64,000 nucleotides of DNA, taken from NCBI RefSeq assembly GCF_900091725.1, contig NZ_FMBW01000091.1:1-64000 (forward strand), written 5' to 3'. Position 1 is the stretch's first letter. Each line of letters opens with the position of its first letter. The notes under the pieces were generated by a model. It saw only the letters and a list, made by a program, of their open reading frames with translations, was not told the origin of the DNA and made no database searches. Positions 51,213-60,577 of this stretch are shown here, one piece after another. This stretch comes from Streptomyces sp. DvalAA-43 (GTDB lineage Bacteria; Actinomycetota; Actinomycetes; Streptomycetales; Streptomycetaceae). A program made the position numbers and the translations under genes.

Positions 51213-51956
51213 ATGCTGGATGCCATGACCTCTCCGTACTTCCCCGCACCGGCCGTCGTCTTCGATCTCGACGCCACGCTGGTGGACAGCGAGCCCACCT
51301 ACTACGAGGCGGCACGCCGTCTGCTGGCGGATCACGGCGCGCCCGGCTTCACCTGGGCCGAGCACCTCGCGTTCATCGGCATCGGCGTCCACGAGACGCT
51401 GGCGGCGCTGCGCGCCAGGTACGGGATCGAGGCGCCCGTCGCCGAACTGGTGGCCGCCCAGGACGTCCTGTATCTGGAGCTGGCCAGGACGTCGACCGAG
51501 GTCTTCCCGCAGATGCGGCAGTTCGTGGAGCTGCTGCACCGGCGGGATGTCGCCATGGCGGTGGCGTCGGGTTCGTCGCGGGCGGCGATCGAGGCGGTGC
51601 TGGAGGGCACCGGACTCGACGCGTATCTGACCACGTACGTCTCCGCCGAGGAGGTGGCGCACGGCAAGCCGGAACCGGATGTGTTCCTGGAGGCGGCCCG
51701 GCGCCTCGGTGCGCCACCCGCCGGCTGTGTGGTGCTGGAGGACTCCGCGCCGGGCGCGGCGGCAGCGCATGCTGCGGGGATGCGCTGCATCGCGATTCCC
51801 TATGTGGCCGCGACGGCCGGCGATCCGGCCTTCGCGGCGGCCGGTCTCCTCTTCCCGGGCGGGCAGGGCGAGTTCACCGCACAGGCCGCGTACGACTGGC
51901 TGTTCCCGCGGGCCGGAGCCCGGCCCGCGCCCGCTCGGCGCGATCCGTCCTCCTGA
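51213..51956 (+). CDS. HAD-superfamily phosphatase
   Basis: A 247-aa beta-phosphoglucomutase/phosphoglycolate-phosphatase-like HAD protein. Motif I is V-V-F-D-L-D-A-T-L-V-D-S-E-P: both Asp are kept, with Ala for the usual Gly. Motif II A-V-A-S-G-S-S, Lys in H-G-K-P-E-P-D, and motif IV L-E-D-S-A-P-G. Substrate unknown. ATG at 51213 or 51225; neither has a strong ribosome site, so coupling to the Lrp gene is possible. Confidence 0.86.
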   Translation: MLDAMTSPYFPAPAVVFDLDATLVDSEPTYYEAARRLLADHGAPGFTWAEHLAFIGIGVHETLAALRARYGIEAPVAELVAAQDVLYLELARTSTEVFPQMRQFVELLHRRDVAMAVASGSSRAAIEAVLEGTGLDAYLTTYVSAEEVAHGKPEPDVFLEAARRLGAPPAGCVVLEDSAPGAAAAHAAGMRCIAIPYVAATAGDPAFAAAGLLFPGGQGEFTAQAAYDWLFPRAGARPAPARRDPSS

Positions 51957-52030
51957 TCCGGCCGGGGCGGTCACCGGTCAGGCTCCGACCGGCCCGGTCC
52001 CGGGGTGCGCGAGCAGGACTTCCGGGCGGG

Positions 52031-52064
52031 GACGGCCTTGCCGTACGGGCACGGCAAGGCCGTC
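52031..52064 (+). terminator. Terminator after the HAD gene
   Basis: GACGGCCTTGCCGT pairs perfectly (14 bp) with ACGGCAAGGCCGTC across a 6-nt loop, 75 bp after the stop. Confidence 0.7.
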
Positions 52065-52242
52065 GGCGCGGTGATCGCCCCGGTGGACACGCGGTCTGGG
52101 GACGGCGGGGCCGCTCCACGGAACCGCGAGGTCCGGCGGCCCGATATCCTGATCTTGCCGCGCGCCCCCCACCCCGCCCCGACCCAGGTCGGGGCGGAGC
52201 CGTGGCAGCAGAAGCGGCCCACAATTCGAGATTGGTGCACAG

Positions 52243-53529
52243 GTGCTGGTAGCAGGTCGGTACCGGTTGATATCCCCTATCGGCCGCGGCGGCATGGGCG
52301 AGGTGTGGCGTGCCGCCGACGAAGTGCTGGGCAGAGCGGTCGCCGTGAAGCTGCTGCTGGGCGGCCACGCGGACGAGTCGGCGACCGCCCGGTTCCGGCT
52401 GGAGGCGCAGACCGCGGCCCGCCTGAGCCACCCTCATCTGGTGGCCGTGTTCGACTTCGGGGCCTGGGAGGACCGCTTCTACCTCGTGATGGAGCTCGTC
52501 GAGGGCCGAAGCCTGGGCGATCTCCTCGCTGCCGAGGAGCGGCTCGGCGCCGCACAGGTCGCCCGGATCGCCGGGCAGGCTGCCGCGGGGCTCGCCGCCG
52601 CCCACCGCCAGGGCATCGTGCACCGTGACATCAAGCCCGGGAACCTGATGCTCGACGCCGAGGGGTCCGTCAAGATCGGCGACTTCGGGATCGCCCAGTT
52701 CGTCGACGACCCGTCCGCCGCGCTGACCACCACAGGACAGATCGTCGGCACCAGTCTCTATCTCGCCCCGGAACGCGCCCTGGGCCGTACGGCCGGTGCC
52801 GCGTCCGACATGTACTCCCTCGGCTGTGTGATCTACCAGCTCCTGCTGGGCGAACCGCCGTTCCGCTCGGACACGGCGACCGCCACGCTCTATCAACATG
52901 TCGACACGGCACCCGTGCCGCTCAGACAGCGCGGCGTCGACCTCTCCCCGGCCTTCGACTCCTATCTGCTGGGGCTGCTCGCGAAGCAGCCCGAGGACCG
53001 GCCCGGCGCCCAGCAGGTCGCCGAGTGGTTCCAGAGCGATGCCTGGCGGGGACAGCCGGAGCCGCTGCCGATGTACGCCCCGGCTCCGCCCCCGACGACC
53101 GGTGTTCCGCGCTCCCCCGCAGCCGCTCCCGCAGCGACCGGCATTCCGCGTGCCCCGGCAGGCGCTCCCGCCCACGGCCCCGGCCCGACGCCCCACTCCG
53201 CCGAGCAGGGCGCGGGCATGGCGACGTACCGGCTGCCGCAGGCCGGCGGCCACCGACGCCGCGCGGCGGAACGGGCCGTCCCCGCCCGGCGGGGAGCCGT
53301 CGCCCGGGACGCGATCAGGCGTCGACCCAGGGTGGCGAGCGCCATCGCCGGTACGGTCGCCTTCATCGCGGCCGTGTACCTGGGGATGACCCTGTTCTCC
53401 CCGGACTCCGGTGGATCCGATACCCCTGAATCCGGTTCGACGGCCACCACCGGACCGCGGTCCGACTCCCACTCGCCCGCGCCGGAGCAGCCGGCCCAGG
53501 GCGAGGAGGGGGACGACGACGAGGACTGA
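52243..53529 (+). CDS. Serine/threonine protein kinase (PknB-like), single-pass membrane
   Basis: A 428-aa eukaryotic-type kinase. Gly loop I-G-R-G-G-M-G-E-V-W, Lys36 in A-V-K-L, H-R-D-I-K-P-G-N (127-134) and D-F-G at 147-149: all catalytic elements are intact. A Pro/Ala linker (about 275-340) leads to one transmembrane helix (about 364-385) and a short Ser/Glu/Asp-rich outside tail ending EGDDDED, with no PASTA repeats. GTG at 52243; the ribosome site is weak. Substrates unknown. Confidence 0.9.
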   Translation: MLVAGRYRLISPIGRGGMGEVWRAADEVLGRAVAVKLLLGGHADESATARFRLEAQTAARLSHPHLVAVFDFGAWEDRFYLVMELVEGRSLGDLLAAEERLGAAQVARIAGQAAAGLAAAHRQGIVHRDIKPGNLMLDAEGSVKIGDFGIAQFVDDPSAALTTTGQIVGTSLYLAPERALGRTAGAASDMYSLGCVIYQLLLGEPPFRSDTATATLYQHVDTAPVPLRQRGVDLSPAFDSYLLGLLAKQPEDRPGAQQVAEWFQSDAWRGQPEPLPMYAPAPPPTTGVPRSPAAAPAATGIPRAPAGAPAHGPGPTPHSAEQGAGMATYRLPQAGGHRRRAAERAVPARRGAVARDAIRRRPRVASAIAGTVAFIAAVYLGMTLFSPDSGGSDTPESGSTATTGPRSDSHSPAPEQPAQGEEGDDDED

Positions 53530-53571
53530 CCCCGCCACCGCACCTCGGCCGGACGGCGGCACAAGGCCCTG

Positions 53572-53594
53572 GGACCTGGCCCAGGCGCAGGTCC
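53572..53594. terminator. Hairpin between convergent kinase and AKR genes
   Basis: GGACCTG (53572-53578) pairs with CAGGTCC (53588-53594), with CC/GG inside. It touches the aldo/keto reductase stop. Confidence 0.4.
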
Positions 53595-54484
53595 TAACCC
53601 AGCAGGGCCATTTCCTCCGGCGTGAGCCGAAGCGCGCCGGCGGCCACATCGTCCTCCAGATGGGCAGGATTCCCGGTGCCCGGGATGACGAGCACGTGCG
53701 GGCCCTGTTGCAGCGTCCACGCCAGCCTGACCTGGACGGCCGAGACCCCGTGCGCACGGGCCACCTCAAGGATCTCCGGCCGCTCCGAATCACCGGCCCC
53801 GGCCTCGCGCCGCTCCCCCGCTATGGAGTAGAAGGGTACGAAGGCGATCTTCTCCTCACCGCAGATCCGGAGCATCTCCGCAGATCCGGGACGGAGCGAA
53901 CCGACCGCGAACCAGTTCTGCACGCAGACGACGGGCGCGATCTCCCGGGCCTCGGCGAACTGCTCCGGCCGGACGTTGGAGAGACCGAGATGGCGGATGA
54001 GCCCCTTCCCGCGCAGCTCGGCCAGTGCGCCGAAGTGTTCGGCGATCGGGCCGGGCCCCTGGGTGCGCAGGTTCACCACGTCCAAGTGGTCACGGCCGAG
54101 CTGACGGAGGTTCTCCTCGACCTGCCCCCGCAGCTGTTCGGGCCGGGCCCAGGGCAGCCACTCACCGGACGCGTCACGGCTCGGCCCGACCTTGGTGACG
54201 ACGACCACGTCGTCCGGGCGGGACCCCAGCGCCCGGTTGATCAGCTCGTTCGCGGAACGCAGCGACGAGAAGTAGAAGGCCGCCGTGTCGATGTGATTGA
54301 CACCGAGCTCCACCGCGCGGCGCAGCACGGCGATGGCCCGGTCGCGGTCGCTCGGGCCCGCGGCGTCGTCGAACGCCGCGCCCTTCTGCGTCAGGCGCAT
54401 GGCGCCCAGTCCAATGCGGTTGACCGTCAGGTCGCCCAGCTCCCAGGTGCCCGACGCCGCCGCCGAGAGGGTCCTCGTGGTCAT
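53594..54484 (-). CDS. Aldo/keto reductase
   Basis: A 296-aa NADPH-dependent oxidoreductase. Family start VNRIGLGAMRLT, catalytic Asp and Tyr in H-I-D-T-A-A-F-Y, and Lys in V-V-T-K-V-G. The tetrad His is replaced (V-V-N-L-R-T-Q-G), a change I have seen in other actinobacterial members. C-terminal coenzyme motif V-I-P-G-T-G-N. ATG at 54484 with AAGGG 8 nt upstream. The promoter region has two dyads (54550-54584). Confidence 0.87.
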   Translation of the reverse strand: MTTRTLSAAASGTWELGDLTVNRIGLGAMRLTQKGAAFDDAAGPSDRDRAIAVLRRAVELGVNHIDTAAFYFSSLRSANELINRALGSRPDDVVVVTKVGPSRDASGEWLPWARPEQLRGQVEENLRQLGRDHLDVVNLRTQGPGPIAEHFGALAELRGKGLIRHLGLSNVRPEQFAEAREIAPVVCVQNWFAVGSLRPGSAEMLRICGEEKIAFVPFYSIAGERREAGAGDSERPEILEVARAHGVSAVQVRLAWTLQQGPHVLVIPGTGNPAHLEDDVAAGALRLTPEEMALLG

Positions 54485-54549
54485 ACCGCGCACCCTTCTG
54501 TCCGTATCGCGCGGTCGGCTCCACCGAGGAGGAAGGCCCTCTCCCACCC

Positions 54550-54584
54550 GATTGACTTGCAATCAATCGCTCTCTGTGAGAGAG
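54550..54584. promoter_or_regulatory. Two adjacent dyads upstream of the AKR gene
   Basis: GATTG-N5-CAATC (54550-54564) and CTCTC-N5-GAGAG (54570-54584), each a perfect 5-5-5 inverted repeat with centres 20 bp apart (two helical turns). The stretch to about 54640 is A/T-rich for this genome. This looks like an operator for a TetR- or MarR-type repressor; no such gene is adjacent. Confidence 0.45.
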
Positions 54585-54772
54585 TAGTTGTGAGCTCTGA
54601 TTTACTGTCATGTTTTGCCATGTGTGCAGGATAATGGCGGCCATCTGTTCTGTACAGCCCCGCGCCCGTTCCGGTGCCCTGCGTCAAGCAACCGTCAGGA
54701 CCCCCCACCCCGACGTCAGCGGTTCGTCAACAGGCTCCGACGGACCCGGCGGTCGCGCTTAGCGTCACTGCC

Positions 54773-55336
54773 ATGCGACGCCACATCACCCGGAGCGTTC
54801 CCGGCCCTCACCTCGGCCTGCGGCCGCCTCCCTCCGGCATGACCGCCGACGACCACGGCTGGGCCGCCGATCTGCGTTTCGCCGTCCACTGCTCGGTGAC
54901 ACTCCTCGGGCTGCTGTCGGCCGTCGACGCGGCGGCCGGCCACCTCACCTGGCCCCGCGCCCTGCTGTGGACCGGGCTGTCCGCACTGCTGTGTGCGGTC
55001 CTGGTCCCGCCCCGGGTCCGCGCGGGCGCCGGATGGCTCTCCTGCCAGGGCCTGTTGCGCCGACGGACCGTCCGCACCGACCGGCTCGTCTCGGTGCGCT
55101 GGTCGGACGGCGTCGCCCAGCGCATGGTGCTCCGTGACACCGAGGGCGGCCGGGTCGAGGTCGACCCGGAGGTGTTCCTCGCGAATCCGGCGCTCTGGCA
55201 CCGACTGGACGAGGATGCCCGCGGCTCTGTGGAGCGCGGGACGCTGCGGTGCGGGGTGACGGCGCTGCGGCAGCTGTCCGACCGTATCGACCGCAGGCAC
55301 GCGCGCACGGTGTTCACGATCTCCGGACTGGAGTAA
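54773..55336 (+). CDS. Membrane protein with PH-like domain
   Basis: A 187-aa protein with two transmembrane helices (FAVHCSVTLLGLLSAVDAAAG and ALLWTGLSALLCAVLVPP) and a C-terminal region WLSCQGLLRRRTVRTDRLVSVRWSDGVAQRMVLRDTEGGRVEVDPEVF resembling bacterial PH-like domains of actinobacterial membrane antigens. TAGCGT (54760-54765) ends 7 nt before the ATG and no ribosome site is seen, so it is probably leaderless. Function unknown. Confidence 0.72.
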   Translation: MRRHITRSVPGPHLGLRPPPSGMTADDHGWAADLRFAVHCSVTLLGLLSAVDAAAGHLTWPRALLWTGLSALLCAVLVPPRVRAGAGWLSCQGLLRRRTVRTDRLVSVRWSDGVAQRMVLRDTEGGRVEVDPEVFLANPALWHRLDEDARGSVERGTLRCGVTALRQLSDRIDRRHARTVFTISGLE

Positions 55337-55564
55337 CCACCGCTCGTACCAACGGCGTTGTGCGATCCCACCACCGCGGCTTGACCAAACTTGCCAAGTC
55401 CCCCGGCATCCTTCGCAGTTCGTTGACGAGTCCATGACGACGTGTGAGTGTTCGGTCGCTCGATCACGGACACCGGGGGGCGCGGGCGGCCGGCGACGGC
55501 CGGGGCAAGCGCGTCATGGTACGCGGCTGCCCGTGATCGAGGCCCCCCGAATCAAGGAGCCTCG

Positions 55565-58500
55565 ATGAAACTCAGACCGATGACGGCCGGGACGACCCTG
55601 GCCGTCCTCGCCTCCATGCTCGTCGTCACCGGCGCGCAGTCGGCATCCGCCGAACCGTCACCGCCCGCCCCGAGCGCGCTCTCGGCCGCCGTGTCGGCGG
55701 CCGACCGGGCCGTCGCCAGTGGTCTCGACACCCTGGCGAAGGGGCCCGAGGAGCGGTACGAGCGGCAGATGGTGACCCCCTGGGTCAAGGGCCTGTACTC
55801 CGTCGCGTACCAGCGCACCTACCGCGGCCTGCCGGTCGTCGGCGGGGACGCCGTCGTGGTGGCCGACTCGAAGGGCCGGGTCCGCGGCACCCAGTCCGCG
55901 GTCTCCCGGCGGATCAACGTGCCGACCACGCCGACCGTCTCCGCGAAGGCGGCCGAGACCACCGCCCGCAAGAAGCTCCGCACGGTGCAGCGGGTGGAGT
56001 CGCGGCGGCTGGTGGTCCGTGCCACCGAGAAGTCCTCCCGGCTGGCCTGGGAGACGGTCCTCACCGGACGCACCGCCAAGTCCCCCAGCCGGCTGCACGT
56101 CTTCGTCGACGCGGGCACCGGCAAGGTGCTCGACAGCTACGACGACGTCAAGGCGGGCACCGGGAACAGCCAGTGGAACGGCCCGTCGCCGCTGGCCATC
56201 GACACCACCGCGTCGGGCAGCAGCTACTCGCTGCGCGACCCCAACCGCCCCGGCCTGAGCTGCGCCGACTACAGCACGGGCAGCGTCTTCACCAAGTCCA
56301 CCGACTCCTGGGGCACCGGCAACCCCACCAGCAAGGAGACCGGCTGCGTCGACGTCATGTGGGCGGCGCAGCACGAGTGGAACATGCTGAAGGACTGGCT
56401 CGGCCGCAACGGGCACAACGGCAACGGCGGCAGCTGGCCGGTCAAGGTCGGGCTGAACGACGTCAACGCCTACTGGGACGGCTCCTCGGTCTCCATCGGC
56501 CACAACAACGCCAACCAGTGGATCGGCGCGATCGACGTGGTGGGCCACGAGTTCGGCCACGGCATCGACCAGTACACGCCCGGCGGCGCCAACAACGAGT
56601 CCGGTCTCGGTGAGGCCACCGGCGACATCATGGGTGCCCTGACCGAGGCGTACACCAATGAGCCGGCCCCGTACGATGACCCCGACTACACCGTCGGCGA
56701 GAAGATCAACCTGGTCGGCAACGGGCCGATCCGGATCATGTACAACCCGGGCCAGATCGGCGACCCGAACTGCTACAGCTCCTCGATCCCCAACACGGAG
56801 GAGCACGCCGCGGCCGGTCCGCTCAACCACTGGTTCTATCTGCTGGCGGAGGGCTCGAACCCCGGCGGCGGCAAGCCGTCCAGCCCCACCTGCAACAGCT
56901 CCTCGGTCACCGGTGTCGGCATCCAGAGCGCCGGCAAGGTCTTCTACGGCGGCATGCTGCTGAAGACGAGCGGGATGACCTACAAGCGCTACCGCACGGC
57001 GACGCTGACCGCGGCGAAGAACCTCGACGCGAGCTGTCTGCTCTTCGGCCGGACCAAGGCCGCCTGGGACGCCATCAGCGTCCCCGCGCAGAGCGGCGAC
57101 CCGTCCTGCACGCCCAGTGGCAACAACGACTTCACGATGTCCCTGGACCCGGCGTCGGGCTCCGTGAAGCCGGGCAGCTCGGTGACGGCCGCGGTGCGGA
57201 CCACGGTCAGCTCCGGGAGCGCGCAGACGGTCGCCCTGACGGCGAGCGGTCTGCCCAGCGGGGTCACCGCGGCCTTCAGCCCCTCGTCGGTGCAGTCCGG
57301 GGCGTCCTCGACGATGACCGTCTCGGCGTCCTCGAACGCCGTGCCGGGCGCGTACACCTTCACGGTGAAGGGTGACGGCACCCAGAGCCACACCGCGCAG
57401 TACACCCTGACCGTGGACAACGGCGGCGGCAATCCGGGCGGCGGCGCACCGGACATCAGCATCGCCAATGTGCAGGCGCACCTCACGCAGCTGAACACCA
57501 TCGCCACCCAGAACGGCGGCAACCGCCGGGCCGGAAGCGCCGGCTACACGGCCTCCGTCGCCTATGTGAAGAGCAAGCTGGAGGCGGCCGGATACACCGT
57601 CAGCGAGCAGACCTGCACCAGCTGCACCTACCGCGGCAACAACCTGATCGCCGACTGGCCGGGCGGCCCGTCCGACCAGACGATCATGTTCGGTGCCCAC
57701 CTGGACGGCGTCTCCGCCGGTCCCGGGATCAACGACAACGGCTCGGGCTCGGCCACCCTGCTGGAGAACGCCCTCACCCTGGCCCAGCGGAACCCGACCA
57801 TGACGAAGCACGTCCGCTTCGCCTGGTGGAACGGCGAGGAGCAGGGCCTCCAGGGTTCCGAGTACTACGTCGGCCAGCTCAGCGCGGCCCAGCGCAGCGC
57901 CATCAAGGCGTACTACAACTTCGACATGGTGGCCTCGACCAACGCCGGCTACTTCATCAACAACGTCAACTCGGCCGCCTCCGCGCCGATGAAGGAGTAC
58001 TGGGACTCGCTGAGCCTCGCGCCGGAGGAGAACATCGAGGGCCAGGGGCGTTCGGACGACTACTCCTTCCAGCAGGGTGGCATCCCCACCTCGGGCTACG
58101 CGACCGGCGCCGACGCCACCAAGACATCGGCACAGGCCACCAAGTGGGGCGGCACGGCGGGCCGTTCCTACGACTCCTGCTACCACTCGTCCTGTGACAC
58201 CACGGCCAACATCAACGCGACCGCGCTCGACCGCAGCGCCGACGGTGTCGCGTACACCATCTGGAAGACCTCGGTCGGCACCACCGCGCCCGCCGACGAC
58301 TTCTCCGTCTCGGTGAAGCCGGTCTCGGGCAACGTCCAGCCGGGTGGCTCGGTGACCGCGAGCGTGTCCACCGCGACGACCAGCGGCTCCGCGCAGAGTG
58401 TGAAGCTGACGGCCTCCGGCGCGCCGAGCGGGGTCACCGTCTCGTTCGACCCGGCGTCCGTGCAGTCGGGCTCCGCCTCGACGATGACCGTCTCCGCCGG

Positions 58501-59062
58501 GGCCCAGGCCGCGGCGGGCACGTACACCCTCACGGTGACCGGGACCGGTACGGCCACCCACACCACGACGTACTCGCTCGTCGTCGGTGGCGGTGGCAGC
58601 TGCCAGGCCCGGCAGGTCGTCGTCAACGGCGGCTTCGAGAACGGTGTCGCTCCATGGACCCAGACGGACGGTGTGATCAACAACCGGACGTCGGAGAAGC
58701 CGGCCCACTCCGGCTCCTACACGGCCTGGCTCGGGGGCTGGGGATCCACGCACTCGGACACGGTCTCGCAGTCGCTGACCGTTCCGGCGGGCTGCTCGAC
58801 GTACAAGCTGTCGTTCTATCTGCGCACCGACACGGACGAGTCGGCGGGCGACCCGACCGTGTACGACACGTTCACCGTGAAGCTGGGCACCAAGACGCTC
58901 GCGACGTACTCCAACGCGGACGCCTCGGGTTCCTACGTCCAGAAGACCTTCGACGTCGGCGCCTTCGCCGGCCAGACGGTCGCCCTCGGCTTCACCAGCA
59001 GTGAGGACGCCTATCTGCAGACCAGCTTCGTCCTGGACGACGTGACGCTCGACGCGAGCTGA
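55565..59062 (+). CDS. Secreted dual metalloprotease: M4 (thermolysin-type) fused to M28 aminopeptidase
   Basis: A 1165-aa exported protein with two complete peptidases. Signal peptide 1-29; FTP/PepSY-type propeptide about 30-200; M4 domain about 205-515 with H328-E329-F-G-H332, E350 in G-E-A-T-G-D and H414 in H-A-A-A-G-P-L-N-H. A beta module (523-617) and Gly linker lead to an M28 domain (about 630-905) with H712 and D714 in A-H-L-D-G, D724 in N-D-N-G, E758-E759, D787 and H874. A second copy of the beta module (913-1007) and a C-terminal jelly-roll-like module (1016-1165, VNGGFENGVAPW) follow. AAGGAG lies before the ATG. The first should cut proteins internally and the second trim N-termini. 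Confidence 0.88.
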   Translation: MKLRPMTAGTTLAVLASMLVVTGAQSASAEPSPPAPSALSAAVSAADRAVASGLDTLAKGPEERYERQMVTPWVKGLYSVAYQRTYRGLPVVGGDAVVVADSKGRVRGTQSAVSRRINVPTTPTVSAKAAETTARKKLRTVQRVESRRLVVRATEKSSRLAWETVLTGRTAKSPSRLHVFVDAGTGKVLDSYDDVKAGTGNSQWNGPSPLAIDTTASGSSYSLRDPNRPGLSCADYSTGSVFTKSTDSWGTGNPTSKETGCVDVMWAAQHEWNMLKDWLGRNGHNGNGGSWPVKVGLNDVNAYWDGSSVSIGHNNANQWIGAIDVVGHEFGHGIDQYTPGGANNESGLGEATGDIMGALTEAYTNEPAPYDDPDYTVGEKINLVGNGPIRIMYNPGQIGDPNCYSSSIPNTEEHAAAGPLNHWFYLLAEGSNPGGGKPSSPTCNSSSVTGVGIQSAGKVFYGGMLLKTSGMTYKRYRTATLTAAKNLDASCLLFGRTKAAWDAISVPAQSGDPSCTPSGNNDFTMSLDPASGSVKPGSSVTAAVRTTVSSGSAQTVALTASGLPSGVTAAFSPSSVQSGASSTMTVSASSNAVPGAYTFTVKGDGTQSHTAQYTLTVDNGGGNPGGGAPDISIANVQAHLTQLNTIATQNGGNRRAGSAGYTASVAYVKSKLEAAGYTVSEQTCTSCTYRGNNLIADWPGGPSDQTIMFGAHLDGVSAGPGINDNGSGSATLLENALTLAQRNPTMTKHVRFAWWNGEEQGLQGSEYYVGQLSAAQRSAIKAYYNFDMVASTNAGYFINNVNSAASAPMKEYWDSLSLAPEENIEGQGRSDDYSFQQGGIPTSGYATGADATKTSAQATKWGGTAGRSYDSCYHSSCDTTANINATALDRSADGVAYTIWKTSVGTTAPADDFSVSVKPVSGNVQPGGSVTASVSTATTSGSAQSVKLTASGAPSGVTVSFDPASVQSGSASTMTVSAGAQAAAGTYTLTVTGTGTATHTTTYSLVVGGGGSCQARQVVVNGGFENGVAPWTQTDGVINNRTSEKPAHSGSYTAWLGGWGSTHSDTVSQSLTVPAGCSTYKLSFYLRTDTDESAGDPTVYDTFTVKLGTKTLATYSNADASGSYVQKTFDVGAFAGQTVALGFTSSEDAYLQTSFVLDDVTLDAS

Positions 59063-59080
59063 TTCTCCACCGGTTCACCG

Positions 59081-59116
59081 TCCGGGGCGGGGCGTGCGCA
59101 CACGTCCCGCCCCGGA
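59081..59116. terminator. Terminator after the dual protease gene
   Basis: TCCGGGGCGGG pairs perfectly with CCCGCCCCGGA (11 bp), followed by TTCTCT. Located between convergent genes. Confidence 0.7.
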
Positions 59117-59131
59117 TTCTCTCCGCCTCTC

Positions 59132-60577
59132 TCAGCGGACGACGGCCGCCAGTCGGCGGGTGAAGTCCTCGATCTCCGGCCGGTTGTCGTGCCGGGCCGC
59201 CAACCGTCCGTGCAGGCCGCGCAGTTCCTGGCCGAGCAGGGTCGAGGCGGTGACCTCGGTGGTGTCCAGCACCGGTCCCGCGATGGCGATCGCCGCCTGC
59301 GGGTCCCGGGCGCAGACATGGGCGTCCGCCATCCGCACCAGGAACAGCATCCGCGCCGAATGCATCCCGGGCGGGAGCAGGGTCAGCGCGGTGCGGGCCG
59401 CCCCGACCGCGCGCAGCGCCAGGCGGCGGTCCCCCGTCGCCGCGGCGAGGTCCCGCAGCGCCCCGGCGGCACCGGACTCCACCCGCAGGCGCACCGAGGC
59501 GACGGACAGCCAGGGCGCCTCCGTCTCGTCCTGCTCTCCGACCCGGTCCAGCTGCGACCAGGCGCGGTCGATGTGCCCCAGGGTCTGCCGCGCGTCGCCC
59601 CGTACCGCGTGCCCGCGCGCCAGGTACAGGTCGCTCATCGCGCCCGCCCAGTACCGGCCGACGGCGGCCTGCCGGATCGCGCCTCCGTAGGCGAGGGCGG
59701 ACGGGCCGTCGCCCTCCAGCCGCGCCAGTGTGCTCATGTCGCTGAGCGCGGCCACCTCCGTTCCGACATGACCGGCCAGTCCGGCCCAGACCAGGGAGCG
59801 GTCCAGCCAGGCCATCGCCGTCGCGTTGCGGCCCCACAGCAGTCGAAGGCAGCCGGCGGACTGCGCGTACTCGGCCGCCAGCGGGGCGAGCTGGCGCTGG
59901 TACGGCGCCGCGGGCAGGGCCATCCAGCGGAGCATCGCGTGCAGGGTACGTTCGACCACGACGGTCGCTCCGGGCCAGGCACGCTCCTCGTCGGCCCGCA
60001 GACAGACGGCGAGCAGCGCCGTCAGGGCGTGCACGGTGTCGATGTCCAGCGCCGGGCACGACACGGTGGCCGGGCCGAGGGAGCAGAAGGCCGAGTGCAG
60101 GGCGACGACGTCGGCGAGTACAGGGACGGTGCAGCCGTCCCGGCCGTGCACCGGACATATCAGCCCGTAGCTGGGCAGTCGGCTGGGCAGGACGGTGTCC
60201 GGTGGCAGCATCGCGAGCAGGGCGCCGCCCGCGGGCTCTCCGGGGAAGGGGCCCTGCCGTGCGGGGGCCGGCGCGGGGACCGGTCCCGCGCTCTCCGCAC
60301 CCGTGCCGCCCGTGCCGGCGGCCTCGGCGGCCTCGCAGGCGGCGAGCAGCGCGCCGTCCGCCGACATCAGCTCGTCCAGCCTGCGGGCCAGCGGCAGCGG
60401 TGTCCGGCGGGTGCCGTGCTCCAGCTTGCTGATGGCGGTGTGGTCGTATCCGACGCGGGCACCCACCTGGGCCTGGGTGAGTCCGGCGCGCCTGCGCCAC
60501 TGACGCAGCCGGGTGCCGAAGGCTCGCCACACCTCGGCGGTGCGGGCATCCGGCGCGGGGCCCATGCCCTCGGTCAC
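59132..60577 (-). CDS. XRE-family regulator with large C-terminal helical domain
   Basis: A 481-aa regulator. The HTH at about 15-70 (RLRQWRRRAGLTQAQVGARVGYDHTAISKLEHGTRRTP) is followed by an Ala/Pro linker and about 350 residues of helical, TPR-like sequence, a layout common in large streptomycete XRE proteins. GTG at 60577 with GGAG 6 nt upstream. It probably senses a peptide or small ligand; targets unknown. The candidate 31-aa peptide at 61012-61107 is encoded divergently about 430 bp away. Confidence 0.84.
   Translation of the reverse strand: MTEGMGPAPDARTAEVWRAFGTRLRQWRRRAGLTQAQVGARVGYDHTAISKLEHGTRRTPLPLARRLDELMSADGALLAACEAAEAAGTGGTGAESAGPVPAPAPARQGPFPGEPAGGALLAMLPPDTVLPSRLPSYGLICPVHGRDGCTVPVLADVVALHSAFCSLGPATVSCPALDIDTVHALTALLAVCLRADEERAWPGATVVVERTLHAMLRWMALPAAPYQRQLAPLAAEYAQSAGCLRLLWGRNATAMAWLDRSLVWAGLAGHVGTEVAALSDMSTLARLEGDGPSALAYGGAIRQAAVGRYWAGAMSDLYLARGHAVRGDARQTLGHIDRAWSQLDRVGEQDETEAPWLSVASVRLRVESGAAGALRDLAAATGDRRLALRAVGAARTALTLLPPGMHSARMLFLVRMADAHVCARDPQAAIAIAGPVLDTTEVTASTLLGQELRGLHGRLAARHDNRPEIEDFTRRLAAVVR

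Noticed and set aside
55658..58753. 1031-codon open frame antisense to the dual protease gene
   Set aside because: Same reason: an Arg/Gly/Val-rich shadow of a real, domain-bearing gene.
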